From assembly GCA_019694955.1 (NCBI GenBank), contig JAIBAX010000022.1, forward strand, positions 1 to 64,000: DNA of 64,000 nucleotides, given 5' to 3'. Below are positions 26,766 to 36,088 of the stretch, piece by piece. The DNA comes from Chitinophagales bacterium (GTDB taxonomy: Bacteria > Bacteroidota > Bacteroidia > Chitinophagales > JADIYW01). The position numbers were made by a program, and so were the translations under genes. The stretch's first letter is position 1; the number at the start of each line of letters is the position of its first letter. The notes below the pieces were generated by a model, which ran no database searches, was not told where the DNA came from, and worked only from the letters and a program-made list of their open reading frames with translations.

Positions 26766-28326
26766 AAAACCGATAAGTACGCATACATTTATGTTTCCGT
26801 TTAGATGGGATTTTATTTATAAAAATAAAGATAAAGAACAACTTACGTATTCTAAAAGGACAGACTTAAAAAAATTTGATGAAATATTTTCCAAGAAAGA
26901 CACTTTAAAAAGAACCTTTTTTGAAATCGGTGACAATCGTTCAAAATATAATGAGTTTACTTATTTTCATGTTTTTGCCAGAAAAGCTTTGTACGACATA
27001 AAAGCAACATCCTTTGATAGTAAAGAAGTGTTGTATTATGAACGAGACGGTTTAGATGAAGATTTTTTTGAAATAGCCATTAAGAATAAGAAAACGTATA
27101 GACTGAATATTCAGAGTGTTTGCCTACATGTATATAAAACGGGTGTGGGTATTGTAAGTTATAATCTTGAAAATTATGATCCATCAACAACACCCGATGA
27201 TGTCCTGAATATCAATGATTTTGGGAGAAGAATTTATCCTCAATTCATGGATAAATACAGAAGGATTGAACAAACGAAAGAAGCATTTCTTGCAGATAGA
27301 ATTAAAGGTAAATTAGGAGAGATTTTTTTTGAGGAAGACTTTTCGCAATATCAAACACATTACTTTAAACCGGAAGCCACCTTCTTACCACCTGACCATA
27401 TTAAAAAAGTATTTGGCTATGCTGATTTGGAACCTGAAAGTAAAGAACAAGATTTTGTATTTCGATATGATCACGAAAGAAAAGGAAATATCAGAATTAG
27501 CTTGGTTACGGATGATAGGATGTTTTTTATTTGTTATAATAGCCTGAATAGAATTTCTTCCTTCTGGAACGAAACCACCATAAAATTTGATCAGGAAGTC
27601 TATAATTACCAACTTTCAGACTACTGGTACAAGTTCATTTTTGGTGATACGGGTTACAAAACAATCCAGAATCAGTTAATGCAAATTAAACATCTGGAAC
27701 AGCATACTTATCAACGATGGACAGGCGAAAATTCATATTATGGAATAAGTAGAGATTCGTTAATTTGTTTGGCTGATTGGGATAAATTGCGAATAGATAT
27801 GCAAACCATGTATTATCAAATTGCCATTATCTGTTTGGTACAAAGAAGTTCGGTTCTGCGGTTTTCGTATGAAGTAAATAATATTACCACTCGTATGGAT
27901 GCGGGAATAAATGTAAATGCCGAAATCAAAGATTTATACAGGAATTATATCGAGTTTATCAATAAGCTTTATTTTAGGGAAGTTACCTCTCAGATACAAG
28001 GTATTGAAATGTATGCCAAATTGCAAGAAGTGATGAGCATAGAAAAAGAAGTGAAGGACTTGGATGATGAAATCAATGAGTTACATACCTATGTAAGCAT
28101 GGATGAGCAAGAAAAGTTGAGTAAAATAGCTACTTGGTTTTTACCATTTAGTATTGTAGCAGGCTTTTTAGGAATGAATATGTTGGGGGACTTTAGCTTC
28201 AATTTAGAAGACCAAAGTAGTTGTAATCTACCGTATTCTTGGATGTATCTTGGCATTGCTTTAGTGTTCAGTATGTTGCTGGCTTTCGTAATAGATAAAA
28301 TTATTAACCGTAAAAAAAGAAGATAA
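26746..28326 (+). CDS. CorA-like membrane effector of type III-B CRISPR
   Basis: A 526-residue protein with a large cytoplasmic domain (1-455) and a C-terminal CorA pore module: a long helix (IEKEVKDLDDEINELHTYVS), TM1 ending in the GMN signature at 476-478 (GFLGMNM) and TM2 (WMYLGIALVFSMLLAFVIDK) with a basic tail. Magnesium channels of the CorA family are usually 300-370 residues; the extra N-terminal region is typical of CRISPR-linked CorA, shown in Bacteroides fragilis to be triggered by SAM-AMP made by Cas10. The gene starts inside the exonuclease gene; an in-frame ATG at 26755 is an alternative start. Confidence 0.88.
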   Translation: MKSMDSKKPISTHTFMFPFRWDFIYKNKDKEQLTYSKRTDLKKFDEIFSKKDTLKRTFFEIGDNRSKYNEFTYFHVFARKALYDIKATSFDSKEVLYYERDGLDEDFFEIAIKNKKTYRLNIQSVCLHVYKTGVGIVSYNLENYDPSTTPDDVLNINDFGRRIYPQFMDKYRRIEQTKEAFLADRIKGKLGEIFFEEDFSQYQTHYFKPEATFLPPDHIKKVFGYADLEPESKEQDFVFRYDHERKGNIRISLVTDDRMFFICYNSLNRISSFWNETTIKFDQEVYNYQLSDYWYKFIFGDTGYKTIQNQLMQIKHLEQHTYQRWTGENSYYGISRDSLICLADWDKLRIDMQTMYYQIAIICLVQRSSVLRFSYEVNNITTRMDAGINVNAEIKDLYRNYIEFINKLYFREVTSQIQGIEMYAKLQEVMSIEKEVKDLDDEINELHTYVSMDEQEKLSKIATWFLPFSIVAGFLGMNMLGDFSFNLEDQSSCNLPYSWMYLGIALVFSMLLAFVIDKIINRKKRR

Positions 28327-28327
28327 T

Positions 28328-28627
28328 ATGGGATGTGGTTGCTTTTGGATAAACGTAGCAGATAAACTTCATTGCATCATTTTGGTGTTTATCATTGCGA
28401 AATATGGGTCGCGAATAATAGCTAAATACATGGAAAATAGACATATTCAAACACTGGAGAAAATGAGAAATGATTTCAATCTTAATTATAAAAAATGTAA
28501 AGAGTATGAAGCAAAAACCAAAGAATTGGAAGAAAAGGCGCTAAAACTTGAAGAAATTGCTAAAACATTAAAGGAAATAGAAAAGCCTGTTGAAAACCCT
28601 AATAATAACAATACTAACCAACAATAA
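28328..28627 (+). CDS. Small membrane-anchored coiled-coil protein
   Basis: A 99-residue protein starting 2 bases after the corA stop. One hydrophobic segment (about 10-26, ADKLHCIILVFIIAKYG) is followed by a charged heptad-like helix (about 36-86, rich in Lys, Glu and Leu) and a short Asn/Gln tail. N-terminal Cys residues (CGC) might bear a lipid or metal, but no lipobox is seen. The gene lies between corA and cmr1 in the same operon with no gaps, so a role in the CorA effector complex is a fair guess. No family recognised. Confidence 0.65.
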   Translation: MGCGCFWINVADKLHCIILVFIIAKYGSRIIAKYMENRHIQTLEKMRNDFNLNYKKCKEYEAKTKELEEKALKLEEIAKTLKEIEKPVENPNNNNTNQQ

Positions 28628-28637
28628 AAACTAGCCT

Positions 28638-29729
28638 ATGTACACCCTACAATTCACCCTAAAACAGCATACCCCCATCATCCACTTCCAACACGACCAA
28701 CACGGAGCCACCCTGCGCGCCACAGAAGTAAAACCCAAATTGGATAGGTTTATCTTGGAGAAGTTAGGGAAGGAAGATTATAATGAAGGAATAAAGAAAG
28801 CCAAAGAAGGTGGTTATTTAAAAGATGAGAATAAACCCGCTTTAACATACTCTCTGCAAATCACCTCTGATGCTTTTTATATGGAAAAAATACCTAAACT
28901 TTATCCATGCTATTTTGCCAATATGGGTGAGGAAACGCAAAAGAAGCATTTCGTTTTTGGCGACAAAATAAAGGTCAATTTACATTGTTCTGATAAGGAC
29001 GTTTATAATTTGTTGAGACAATATTTTAGCGACTTTTTGGTGTGTACTAATTTTGGCACACGGCAATCTAAAGGGTTTGGTTCATTCGCTGTTGAATCGA
29101 TGCAAGTGGCAGATTATGAGCGTGTTTTAAAACAAAACTTTGGAACAGTATATAAGATTTATTGGAATAATCGAAGTATATTCAAATTAGAAGAAGAGCA
29201 TAAATCCATTTTTTGGAAAATTGACAATGAATATAAAATGCTTAAAAGTGGCTTACCCAAAAAGAAGAGCAAACTGCGCGATTATTTTAACAATCTTCCA
29301 GGGTCTATAGAATGGGAAAAGCCTAGAATACAAATTGGTGTACAAAAACTTACAGGAGCGAGTTTGAAAATTGATAGAATCAATAATAATTACCATTATG
29401 TTAGAGCATTATTAGGGCTTGGTGAAAATTTTGAATTCCCAAAGAACAAAGCCATCATTAAACTGAATCATGTTGCTAAGACGGGTGAAGAAAAAATAGA
29501 ACGATTCCAATCTCCTTTGACGTTTAAAGTTTTTGAAAATATAATTTATCTTTTTGAGAACAAAAAAATTGACTTAAAGCATATTAAAGGAAAGGATTTT
29601 ACTTTTAAATATTTTAAGGATAAAATCGAAAATAAATCCTTGGAACATAGTTTACAAGTTCCCTTTGAATTTAATCTTAGTGAGTTTTTAGATCATTCAT
29701 TAAGAAATAGTAATTGGAAACAAATGTAA
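28638..29729 (+). CDS. cmr1: Cmr1, RAMP (Cas7-like) subunit
   Basis: A 363-residue RAMP protein. The N-terminus LQFTLKQHTPIIHFQHDQHG and the glycine-rich loop NFGTRQSKGFGSF (about residues 137-149) are RAMP features. Position as first cmr gene fits Cmr1, which closes the 3' end of the effector and helps bind target RNA. The sequence is divergent from archaeal Cmr1, so the exact subunit name rests partly on order. It starts 10 bases after the coiled-coil gene. Confidence 0.8.
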   Translation: MYTLQFTLKQHTPIIHFQHDQHGATLRATEVKPKLDRFILEKLGKEDYNEGIKKAKEGGYLKDENKPALTYSLQITSDAFYMEKIPKLYPCYFANMGEETQKKHFVFGDKIKVNLHCSDKDVYNLLRQYFSDFLVCTNFGTRQSKGFGSFAVESMQVADYERVLKQNFGTVYKIYWNNRSIFKLEEEHKSIFWKIDNEYKMLKSGLPKKKSKLRDYFNNLPGSIEWEKPRIQIGVQKLTGASLKIDRINNNYHYVRALLGLGENFEFPKNKAIIKLNHVAKTGEEKIERFQSPLTFKVFENIIYLFENKKIDLKHIKGKDFTFKYFKDKIENKSLEHSLQVPFEFNLSEFLDHSLRNSNWKQM

Positions 29730-29747
29730 AACCTAAAATTATATTCT

Positions 29748-30827
29748 ATGAATTCTAAATATTTAGAAAATAGTTATTTTTATGTTCCATTAATTGCTGC
29801 TTTGGCAATTCTTGCATTAATTTTTTTAATACTTTCAGAAAAAAAATTTCAAATATTTAGACCTAAATCTATTGATGATTTTGATTATAAGAAATTTTCG
29901 CTAGTAATTTTTATCTCAACAATTGTTATATTTTTAATCGTAGTAGTTTTTTATAAAGAATCTAGTATTACCGGTACAATTGGTGATACCATTGGTGGAA
30001 TATTTGGTCCGGCAGTTGGTTTAATTTCTGCAATTTTAGTTTATGTTACTTTCCAGAAACAAGTAGAGTCAAATGAACTTGTAAGAAATCAATTTAGGCA
30101 TGAAATCTTTGATAAATATATTTCCCAATTTAAAGACGCAATACAAAAATTAAATAATGATAAATCTTACTTAGATGAGCTATTTAAATATAAAGACTTA
30201 TTGGATCAAAGTTTGTTTTTCATAAATACTCAAACTCGTGAGATTCAAATAAATAGTGATTTTTATACACGTTTTAAAGATTATCAAGATAAATTATTAG
30301 ATTTTTTTGATATTGCACAAAATTATTATTTATTAGATGAGCTGATAGCTAATATAATAAATCAGAATAATAATTTCAGTAATGATTTAAGTCCTTCATA
30401 TCAAAGAGTTTATGAAATAAGTAAAGATAGAAATCTACATCAATTAATAAGTGATGCATATTTCTTTGTTCGAAATCATGAATATCCTTACTTGAATATA
30501 GAAGCTGTTGAGTCTGGTCGGTATAAAAGGCTAAGAAATATTCCGGTCATTCTTATTAATTCAGAACGCAATGGTATGTTTTCTGTTAATATGCTAAATA
30601 AATTAGGCAACGAATTTAGACCATTTACTTTAATCAAGTGTAGTACAACTATCAAAGAAAAAGAGTATTCAACAGAATTTAGGAAGACTCTTTTTTCGCA
30701 AGAGGAAACAGTAGAATTAAAAAATGTTACATGGGATTTTGATAAAATTTATACCCTTAACTGGCACATAAAAAACACCGCCACTAACGAAACATTTATT
30801 TACGAACAAGAATTTGAAATTGAATAG
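29748..30827 (+). CDS. Three-helix membrane protein inside the cmr operon
   Basis: A 359-residue protein with helices at about 11-30, 49-68 and 76-102, then a soluble C-terminal domain (about 105-359). The third helix is preceded by GDTIGGIFGPAVGLISAILV and followed by FQKQVES, a pattern recalling membrane proteins annotated as putative phage abortive-infection proteins (PutAbiC-like); that resemblance is from memory and weak. It is placed between cmr1 (18 bases away) and cmr2 (1 base away) in the same direction. The very AT-rich sequence suggests recent entry. No Cmr subunit is expected here, so it is a candidate accessory effector. Confidence 0.75.
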   Translation: MNSKYLENSYFYVPLIAALAILALIFLILSEKKFQIFRPKSIDDFDYKKFSLVIFISTIVIFLIVVVFYKESSITGTIGDTIGGIFGPAVGLISAILVYVTFQKQVESNELVRNQFRHEIFDKYISQFKDAIQKLNNDKSYLDELFKYKDLLDQSLFFINTQTREIQINSDFYTRFKDYQDKLLDFFDIAQNYYLLDELIANIINQNNNFSNDLSPSYQRVYEISKDRNLHQLISDAYFFVRNHEYPYLNIEAVESGRYKRLRNIPVILINSERNGMFSVNMLNKLGNEFRPFTLIKCSTTIKEKEYSTEFRKTLFSQEETVELKNVTWDFDKIYTLNWHIKNTATNETFIYEQEFEIE

Positions 30828-30828
30828 T

Positions 30829-32529
30829 ATGGGAACAAAAAAATATCTCGCTTTATCTATCGGACCTATCTTTGGTCTTATTAATCAATCTAAAACCGTT
30901 AGAGAACTTTGGGTGTCCTCTTTTATGTTTTCCGAGTTTACCCGATATTTTATTGAAGGAACATTAGACAAGGCTAAATGTCTTTCGCCTGTAAAATCGG
31001 TAGAACCAACCACTTGGGGTGCTGGTATCTATCCCGATAGAGTCTTTTGGGAATTAGAAGATGGATTTGATGAAAGAAATGTCATTGATTTTCAGGAAAA
31101 AGTTTTAGAAAAAATGGTCACTCATTCAAGCGACACCATTAGTCTAAATGAGTTTAAAAGTGCTTTGCACTTTTATTGGGTAATGGGCGAATGGAGCGAT
31201 GAAAAATTAGAAGAAAAGAATTTTATCTTCCGCTTGAACGATTTACTTGACACCGCCGAACTCACCCAAAAGTGGGAACATACAGACCAAAAAGATATTA
31301 TTACCAAATTGATTGCAAAAGGAAAGTTTCCAGATAACATTCTTAATCGACCCATTTATAAATGGAGAGATAGAAGGCTCGATGAAAAATTAATTCCATA
31401 CAAGATAGATGGAAAAAATAAAATTGGAAGATATCCTTCCATTGAAGAATTAACAACAACTCCGCTATATAGGTTTTTTCAAAAAAAGTATGATGATATT
31501 TATTCTGAAAATAGTGAAATACTAAAGAATGATGATGAGAAGAAAAATCAACCTGATAAGGATATTTCTGCCATGTCAAAATTTAAAAAAATTGCTGGCG
31601 AAAAATTCCTGAACCGACATAAATATATCTGTATCGTCAACTCTGATGGTGATGGAATCGGGGATATTTTAAAAAACCTTGATTATGCTAAGGATAATAG
31701 TGAACTTGTGTTATTCTCTAAAAGTTTGAATGAATTTTCCATTAATGCCTCTGAAATGGTATTTGAATATGGTGGCATCCCTATATATTCCGGTGGTGAT
31801 GACTTGCTATTTTTGGCTCCGGTAACTGGTAAAGATGATAAGAAAAATATATTCGACTTATTACATGATTTAAATACTATTTTTTCAAATGATACTTTCA
31901 AAGATGAAATTTTTAAAAATAAAGAAGTCTCCCTTTCTTTTGGATTGTCTATAACTTATTATAAACATCCGCTCAATGAAGCCCTCCAATCAGCACAACA
32001 TTTGATGAAGGACGTGGCAAAAAAACATGAAGAAAAAATTAATGGAAATGTGAAAGAGAAAAATGCTATCGCCTTCAAAATCCAAAAACATAGTGGGCAG
32101 TATTTTGAAACGACATTATGCATTGATTCTGAATTTTATAGGTTGTTTATGGAACTTTTAAACGAATACAAAACAGATGATAGCCGTTATCTTACCTCCT
32201 TAATGTTTAAAATGAATGAATTAAAAACAATTTTGGCATTAATCGGTCGTGATGAAGGCAAACTTAAAACTTTCTTCAAAAATAATTTTAATGAAAAAGT
32301 TCACGAAGAAAATAAGAAATTAACCGAAAAGATTCAGGAATTAATTGTGGAACAATTTTCACAGAATCGAGTAGATTTTGATTCGCCTAAAAAAGGAAAT
32401 TGTGACCTATCTTATGCTGATATTGACCCCCAAGATACTCAGCTAAAAACAAATATCGAGCGCATTTTTGCTTGCCTTAAATTTATCCATTTCCTAAGAT
32501 GTAAAGATAAAGACGATGACAACATATAA
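30829..32529 (+). CDS. cmr2: Cmr2/Cas10, cyclase without HD domain
   Basis: A 566-residue Cas10. The ATG at 30829 follows the upstream stop by 1 base. It starts directly with a palm-like domain (YLALSIGPIFGLINQSKTVR) and has no HD nuclease. The second palm holds YICIVNSDGDGIGDIL and the GGDD cyclase motif at about 322-325 (YSGGDDLLFLAP). The enzyme should therefore make a nucleotide signal when target RNA is bound and should not cut DNA itself. Given the CorA neighbour, the likely product is SAM-AMP rather than cyclic oligoadenylate (inference). Its 3' end overlaps cmr3 by 14 bases. Confidence 0.93.
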   Translation: MGTKKYLALSIGPIFGLINQSKTVRELWVSSFMFSEFTRYFIEGTLDKAKCLSPVKSVEPTTWGAGIYPDRVFWELEDGFDERNVIDFQEKVLEKMVTHSSDTISLNEFKSALHFYWVMGEWSDEKLEEKNFIFRLNDLLDTAELTQKWEHTDQKDIITKLIAKGKFPDNILNRPIYKWRDRRLDEKLIPYKIDGKNKIGRYPSIEELTTTPLYRFFQKKYDDIYSENSEILKNDDEKKNQPDKDISAMSKFKKIAGEKFLNRHKYICIVNSDGDGIGDILKNLDYAKDNSELVLFSKSLNEFSINASEMVFEYGGIPIYSGGDDLLFLAPVTGKDDKKNIFDLLHDLNTIFSNDTFKDEIFKNKEVSLSFGLSITYYKHPLNEALQSAQHLMKDVAKKHEEKINGNVKEKNAIAFKIQKHSGQYFETTLCIDSEFYRLFMELLNEYKTDDSRYLTSLMFKMNELKTILALIGRDEGKLKTFFKNNFNEKVHEENKKLTEKIQELIVEQFSQNRVDFDSPKKGNCDLSYADIDPQDTQLKTNIERIFACLKFIHFLRCKDKDDDNI

Positions 32530-33646
32530 AATTTTACTCCAACCCTTAGATGTATATTTCTTTGGCGGAGCCGAAACCTTTAATCATTCCAACAGAAAAC
32601 ATGCTTATAAAGAAAAGCAAAATTACTTTGTGCGGTCGCAGCTTTTTCCACAACAAACCACCATTTTGGGTATGTTGCGTTATCAATTGCTGGCACAAAA
32701 CAATGAACTTGTAACAAAGAACTATCCAAGACTCTTAAAACCTGCTTCGGATAGAATCGGAGTGGAGGGTTTTAAGGTAGAGAATAATGTTGATAAATAT
32801 GGCGTAATCTCTAAAATCTCACCGATATTTTTAAGCAATGGAACGATTGATTTAATTCCGCATACGAAGGATTTTGCTTGGAAAGATAAAGAAAACAAAG
32901 AAATTCAACAAATCAAACCCGAATTTGGTAATGTATATCAGCGGGTGATGTTTAATGGTAAATGGCAAACTGCTCCCGATACCCTTAATACTTTTAAGGT
33001 AAAACATGGTCAGCCTGATTTATTGGTGTCGCACGATGGAACAGAAGTGCATTTCAGGGATTTTAAAAAGAATTTCAAGGATGCGGTTACATTAAACAAG
33101 CAACCTGTTAAAAATGGCATTTTTGTGGAAGTAACTAAAATTGGTATCAACAAAGAAAAGCGGATTAAAAATGACTTTAAAGCTGATAGCAACAAAGAAA
33201 AACCGAAAGAAGCCTTTTTTAAGCAAACCAAATACCGTTTGATAGACGGTTGGTCTTTTGCCTTTTATGCAGATTTGGACGAAAAAATAGAAGACACCAT
33301 CGTGTGCATGGGCGGCGACCGCTCACCTTTTAAATTAACTTCCAAGGTTGTTTCAGAAGGAGAAAATTTTGATAACAAGTTTAAAGATGCATACAAACAT
33401 TTGCCAGATAATGCCATCGCTTGTTACTCGGATGCCTTTGTAAAATATGACGACGTGATGAACAATTGTACTTTTATGATAAATGATAGCTTGCCTTTTG
33501 CTTCCATTGCCGATAATTATAAATCATATATAAGGTCGGATAATTATGTGGTTTTAAAAAGAGGTTCGGTATTATATGGTGCTAAAGATTTTCCAAAGGA
33601 AGTTAATTTTGAAACAATCGGTTACAATACATTTTATAAAAAATAA
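32516..33646 (+). CDS. cmr3: Cmr3, Cas5-like RAMP subunit
   Basis: A 376-residue RAMP protein beginning YKILLQPLDVYFFGGAETF, the typical Cmr3 start; the following block RSQLFPQQTTILGMLRYQLL also fits. Cmr3 binds the crRNA 5' tag and contacts Cas10. A glycine-rich segment (VCMGGDRSPFKLTS) lies in the second half. It overlaps cmr2 by 14 bases and precedes cmr4 by 11 bases. Confidence 0.92.
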   Translation: MTTYKILLQPLDVYFFGGAETFNHSNRKHAYKEKQNYFVRSQLFPQQTTILGMLRYQLLAQNNELVTKNYPRLLKPASDRIGVEGFKVENNVDKYGVISKISPIFLSNGTIDLIPHTKDFAWKDKENKEIQQIKPEFGNVYQRVMFNGKWQTAPDTLNTFKVKHGQPDLLVSHDGTEVHFRDFKKNFKDAVTLNKQPVKNGIFVEVTKIGINKEKRIKNDFKADSNKEKPKEAFFKQTKYRLIDGWSFAFYADLDEKIEDTIVCMGGDRSPFKLTSKVVSEGENFDNKFKDAYKHLPDNAIACYSDAFVKYDDVMNNCTFMINDSLPFASIADNYKSYIRSDNYVVLKRGSVLYGAKDFPKEVNFETIGYNTFYKK

Positions 33647-33657
33647 AAACGCAAGAT

Positions 33658-34470
33658 ATGAAAAATGCAAAAACGGATATTTATCTAATTGAATGCCTCA
33701 CCAATATGCATGTAGGCAGTGGCGATAACAACTATGGCGACATCGACAACCTGGTGCAGCGAGACCCAGTGAATAATTACCCCTGTATTTATAGTTCATC
33801 ATTAAAGGGTGCTATTAAAGAATTTTGGAATGACAATGAATTTGAAGAGGTGGATGAAATTTTTGGTTCAGGTAGCGATGATAATAACTCAAATGACGAA
33901 CAGAAGGAAACTGAAAAAGAGCATAATAAAAGTAATAAGGGAGTACCCGGCAAGGTGAAATTTTTCCAAGCCAATTTATTGGCTATTCCTGTTCAAGGAG
34001 GTTGTGCCAAAGAGGAGTCACCACCTTATTATTTAGCCACTCAGTCATCCCATTTAGAGGAGTTGGCTACATTTTATCAATATTTCGGAGTGCAATTATC
34101 TTGGAATAAATTAGACCTAGAAAATGAAATCGATATTAATTATGAAGTAAAAGGAAGAAAGATTAAAGAAGCGATTGCAGGATTAACTTCACTATATAAT
34201 GTCCATGAAATAGATTTTAAAGAAATTATCGAAAAATTGCCCGTTATTGCTCGAAATAAGTTAGAAAATGGTGAGTCTGCCAATTTGTGGTATGAAGAAA
34301 TTGTTCCTAGAAAAACATATTTTGTTTTTGCTGTTTCTGCATCTGAGAATGATAAAGCACTTTTAACAACCTTAAATAGTAATTTGCATGGCAAAGTAAT
34401 CCAAATAGGTGCCAATGCTTCCGTTGGTTATGGTTATTGTAAAATCTCTAATATATTGTCCCATGAATAA
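33658..34470 (+). CDS. cmr4: Cmr4, backbone RNase (Cas7)
   Basis: A 270-residue RAMP subunit that forms the effector backbone and cuts target RNA every 6 bases. The N-terminus LTNMHVGSGDNNYGDIDNLV keeps the Asp (D30) that corresponds to the catalytic Asp of Cmr4 (VDLPIQR motif), so target RNA cleavage should work. SSLKGAIKEF and GANASVGYGYCK are the RAMP lid and glycine-rich loop. An Asn/Glu-rich insertion (about 73-96) is unusual. Its stop overlaps the cmr5 start. Confidence 0.93.
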   Translation: MKNAKTDIYLIECLTNMHVGSGDNNYGDIDNLVQRDPVNNYPCIYSSSLKGAIKEFWNDNEFEEVDEIFGSGSDDNNSNDEQKETEKEHNKSNKGVPGKVKFFQANLLAIPVQGGCAKEESPPYYLATQSSHLEELATFYQYFGVQLSWNKLDLENEIDINYEVKGRKIKEAIAGLTSLYNVHEIDFKEIIEKLPVIARNKLENGESANLWYEEIVPRKTYFVFAVSASENDKALLTTLNSNLHGKVIQIGANASVGYGYCKISNILSHE

Positions 34471-34843
34471 GCAGGTCGAAAAATTGATGCCGTTGGCGTA
34501 CGCTTTGTTAGAAAAGGAGCAAAAATCAAAACAGTTCAACAAAGAACTGAAGGGATATATTGCCAGCTTTGGACCATCATTAAGGATGTCGGGACTATTG
34601 GCAACGATGGCTTTTTACCTGAAAGATAAAGAGGATAAAAATGATAAATACAAAAGAAGTGATGTATTGGAATGGCTTTTTTGTATGATTGGCGAGGAAA
34701 AAGCCGATAAAAAATTTTTTGCCATTGCCAATCAAGAATCGGACACAAAAGAATTAGCGAACAAACTCCGAAACGCATATATCGCCTTAAAATTGGTGTT
34801 TCGAACATTTTCAGTAGAGGAAAATAATCTTTCAAATCATTAA
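34463..34843 (+). CDS. cmr5: Cmr5, small subunit
   Basis: A 126-residue helical protein starting at the ATG at 34463 (MNKQVEKLMPLAYALLEKEQ), which overlaps the cmr4 stop; the upstream extension to 34409 is cmr4 read in another frame. Cmr5 (Cas11 role) packs along the Cmr4 backbone. Size and helical character fit. Confidence 0.88.
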   Translation: MNKQVEKLMPLAYALLEKEQKSKQFNKELKGYIASFGPSLRMSGLLATMAFYLKDKEDKNDKYKRSDVLEWLFCMIGEEKADKKFFAIANQESDTKELANKLRNAYIALKLVFRTFSVEENNLSNH

Positions 34844-34853
34844 AACTATAATC

Positions 34854-36086
34854 ATGGGTGCAAATACTGCTTATTTGTTTCAGCGCAATTACTACAATAA
34901 GATAGATGATGATACAAAACTGGATTGGAAAGCTGTCAGGAAAGGAAAAAATGCAAGCGATCAGGAGAAAAAGGATATCGAGAAATTTTTCAAGAAAAAG
35001 AATGATACTATTTTACAAACGGACATTATTCCTATTGAAAATGAAGTATATAAAAAAGACTTTTCCCTCCAACTGCTATATCCTGGATTATTGTATGGTT
35101 CGGGTATAACGCACGAAGTAGGGGCTGTGGGTGAGTTTAAAATCGGGTTTCAATTAGACCATACTACCGGAATGCCCATCATTGCAGGTTCGTCCGTCAA
35201 AGGTATGTTGCGAGCCTATTTTCCTCAATTTCTGAATCAAATGACAGAAGACCAAGAAATAAAGACCATACAACCCTTCCTAACTGTTAGTAAAAAGCAC
35301 TACAACAATGATGAGACCATCCTCAAAAATAAAAAGAAACACGCTTTGTATATCGACCATATTCTCAAGCAAACGAAAAGAAATGATTATGAACAATTGC
35401 TAGATAAGATAGAAGATGGAGAAGATCAAGATTTTGCGCCCATTTATCAAAAAATTCACCAACTTGAATACCATATCTTTGAAGGCGTAAATAACATGGG
35501 TAAGCGAAATTCTATTTATAAAACGGATATCTTCTTTGATGCTATTCCTTCCGTTGCAAAAGATGGTAAATTATTTGGTGATGATGCCATCACGCCTCAT
35601 GGTACAGATATTACCAAAAATCCACTTCCTCTCTTGTTTTTAAAAGTAATGCCTAATGTGGTGTATGATTTTCATTTTAAACTAATTGTAACCGACCTAG
35701 GAAATGAAAAAATTACCGCAGAAGCTAAAATGAAATTGTTTGAAACTTTGATTGTAACCCATGGCGTAGGTGCAAAAACCAATGTCGGTTATGGACAGTT
35801 TAAAAGCTATAATGCTTCAAAGTCGGTAAGTGCAAATCTGCCAAAAACGGAAATAGATTTTAAATTCCACTTATTCCTTAAAAAACGAACGCAACTAACA
35901 GGAGTAGTTGAATCGGTGGATGATGCAAAAGTAGAAATGACGGTAGAAACTGTTAAAGGCAATTTTACCGTATATAAAAAACGCGACAAATTGTCCAATG
36001 TTGTAAGTGGAGATAGAGTCATCATTCAGATAGAACAAGATTATATACCGGGAAGCGGTCTTTCATTTTCTGCCAAAAAACAATAA
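34854..36086 (+). CDS. cmr6: Cmr6, RAMP subunit with C-terminal extension
   Basis: A 410-residue RAMP. LLYGSGITHEVGAVGEFKIG and MPIIAGSSVKGMLRAYFPQ are Cmr6 signatures, and GVGAKTNVGYGQF near residue 311 is the final glycine-rich loop that usually ends the protein. About 80 more residues follow (HLFLKKRTQLTGVVESVDDA onward) with an alternating strand pattern like an OB or S1-type fold. It starts 10 bases after cmr5 and is 2 bases from cas6. Confidence 0.9.
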   Translation: MGANTAYLFQRNYYNKIDDDTKLDWKAVRKGKNASDQEKKDIEKFFKKKNDTILQTDIIPIENEVYKKDFSLQLLYPGLLYGSGITHEVGAVGEFKIGFQLDHTTGMPIIAGSSVKGMLRAYFPQFLNQMTEDQEIKTIQPFLTVSKKHYNNDETILKNKKKHALYIDHILKQTKRNDYEQLLDKIEDGEDQDFAPIYQKIHQLEYHIFEGVNNMGKRNSIYKTDIFFDAIPSVAKDGKLFGDDAITPHGTDITKNPLPLLFLKVMPNVVYDFHFKLIVTDLGNEKITAEAKMKLFETLIVTHGVGAKTNVGYGQFKSYNASKSVSANLPKTEIDFKFHLFLKKRTQLTGVVESVDDAKVEMTVETVKGNFTVYKKRDKLSNVVSGDRVIIQIEQDYIPGSGLSFSAKKQ

Positions 36087-36088
36087 AC

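Noticed and set aside
26746-28326. Ordinary magnesium transporter CorA
   Set aside because: The N-terminal domain is much longer than in Mg2+ transporters and the gene overlaps an exonuclease at the head of a cmr operon.
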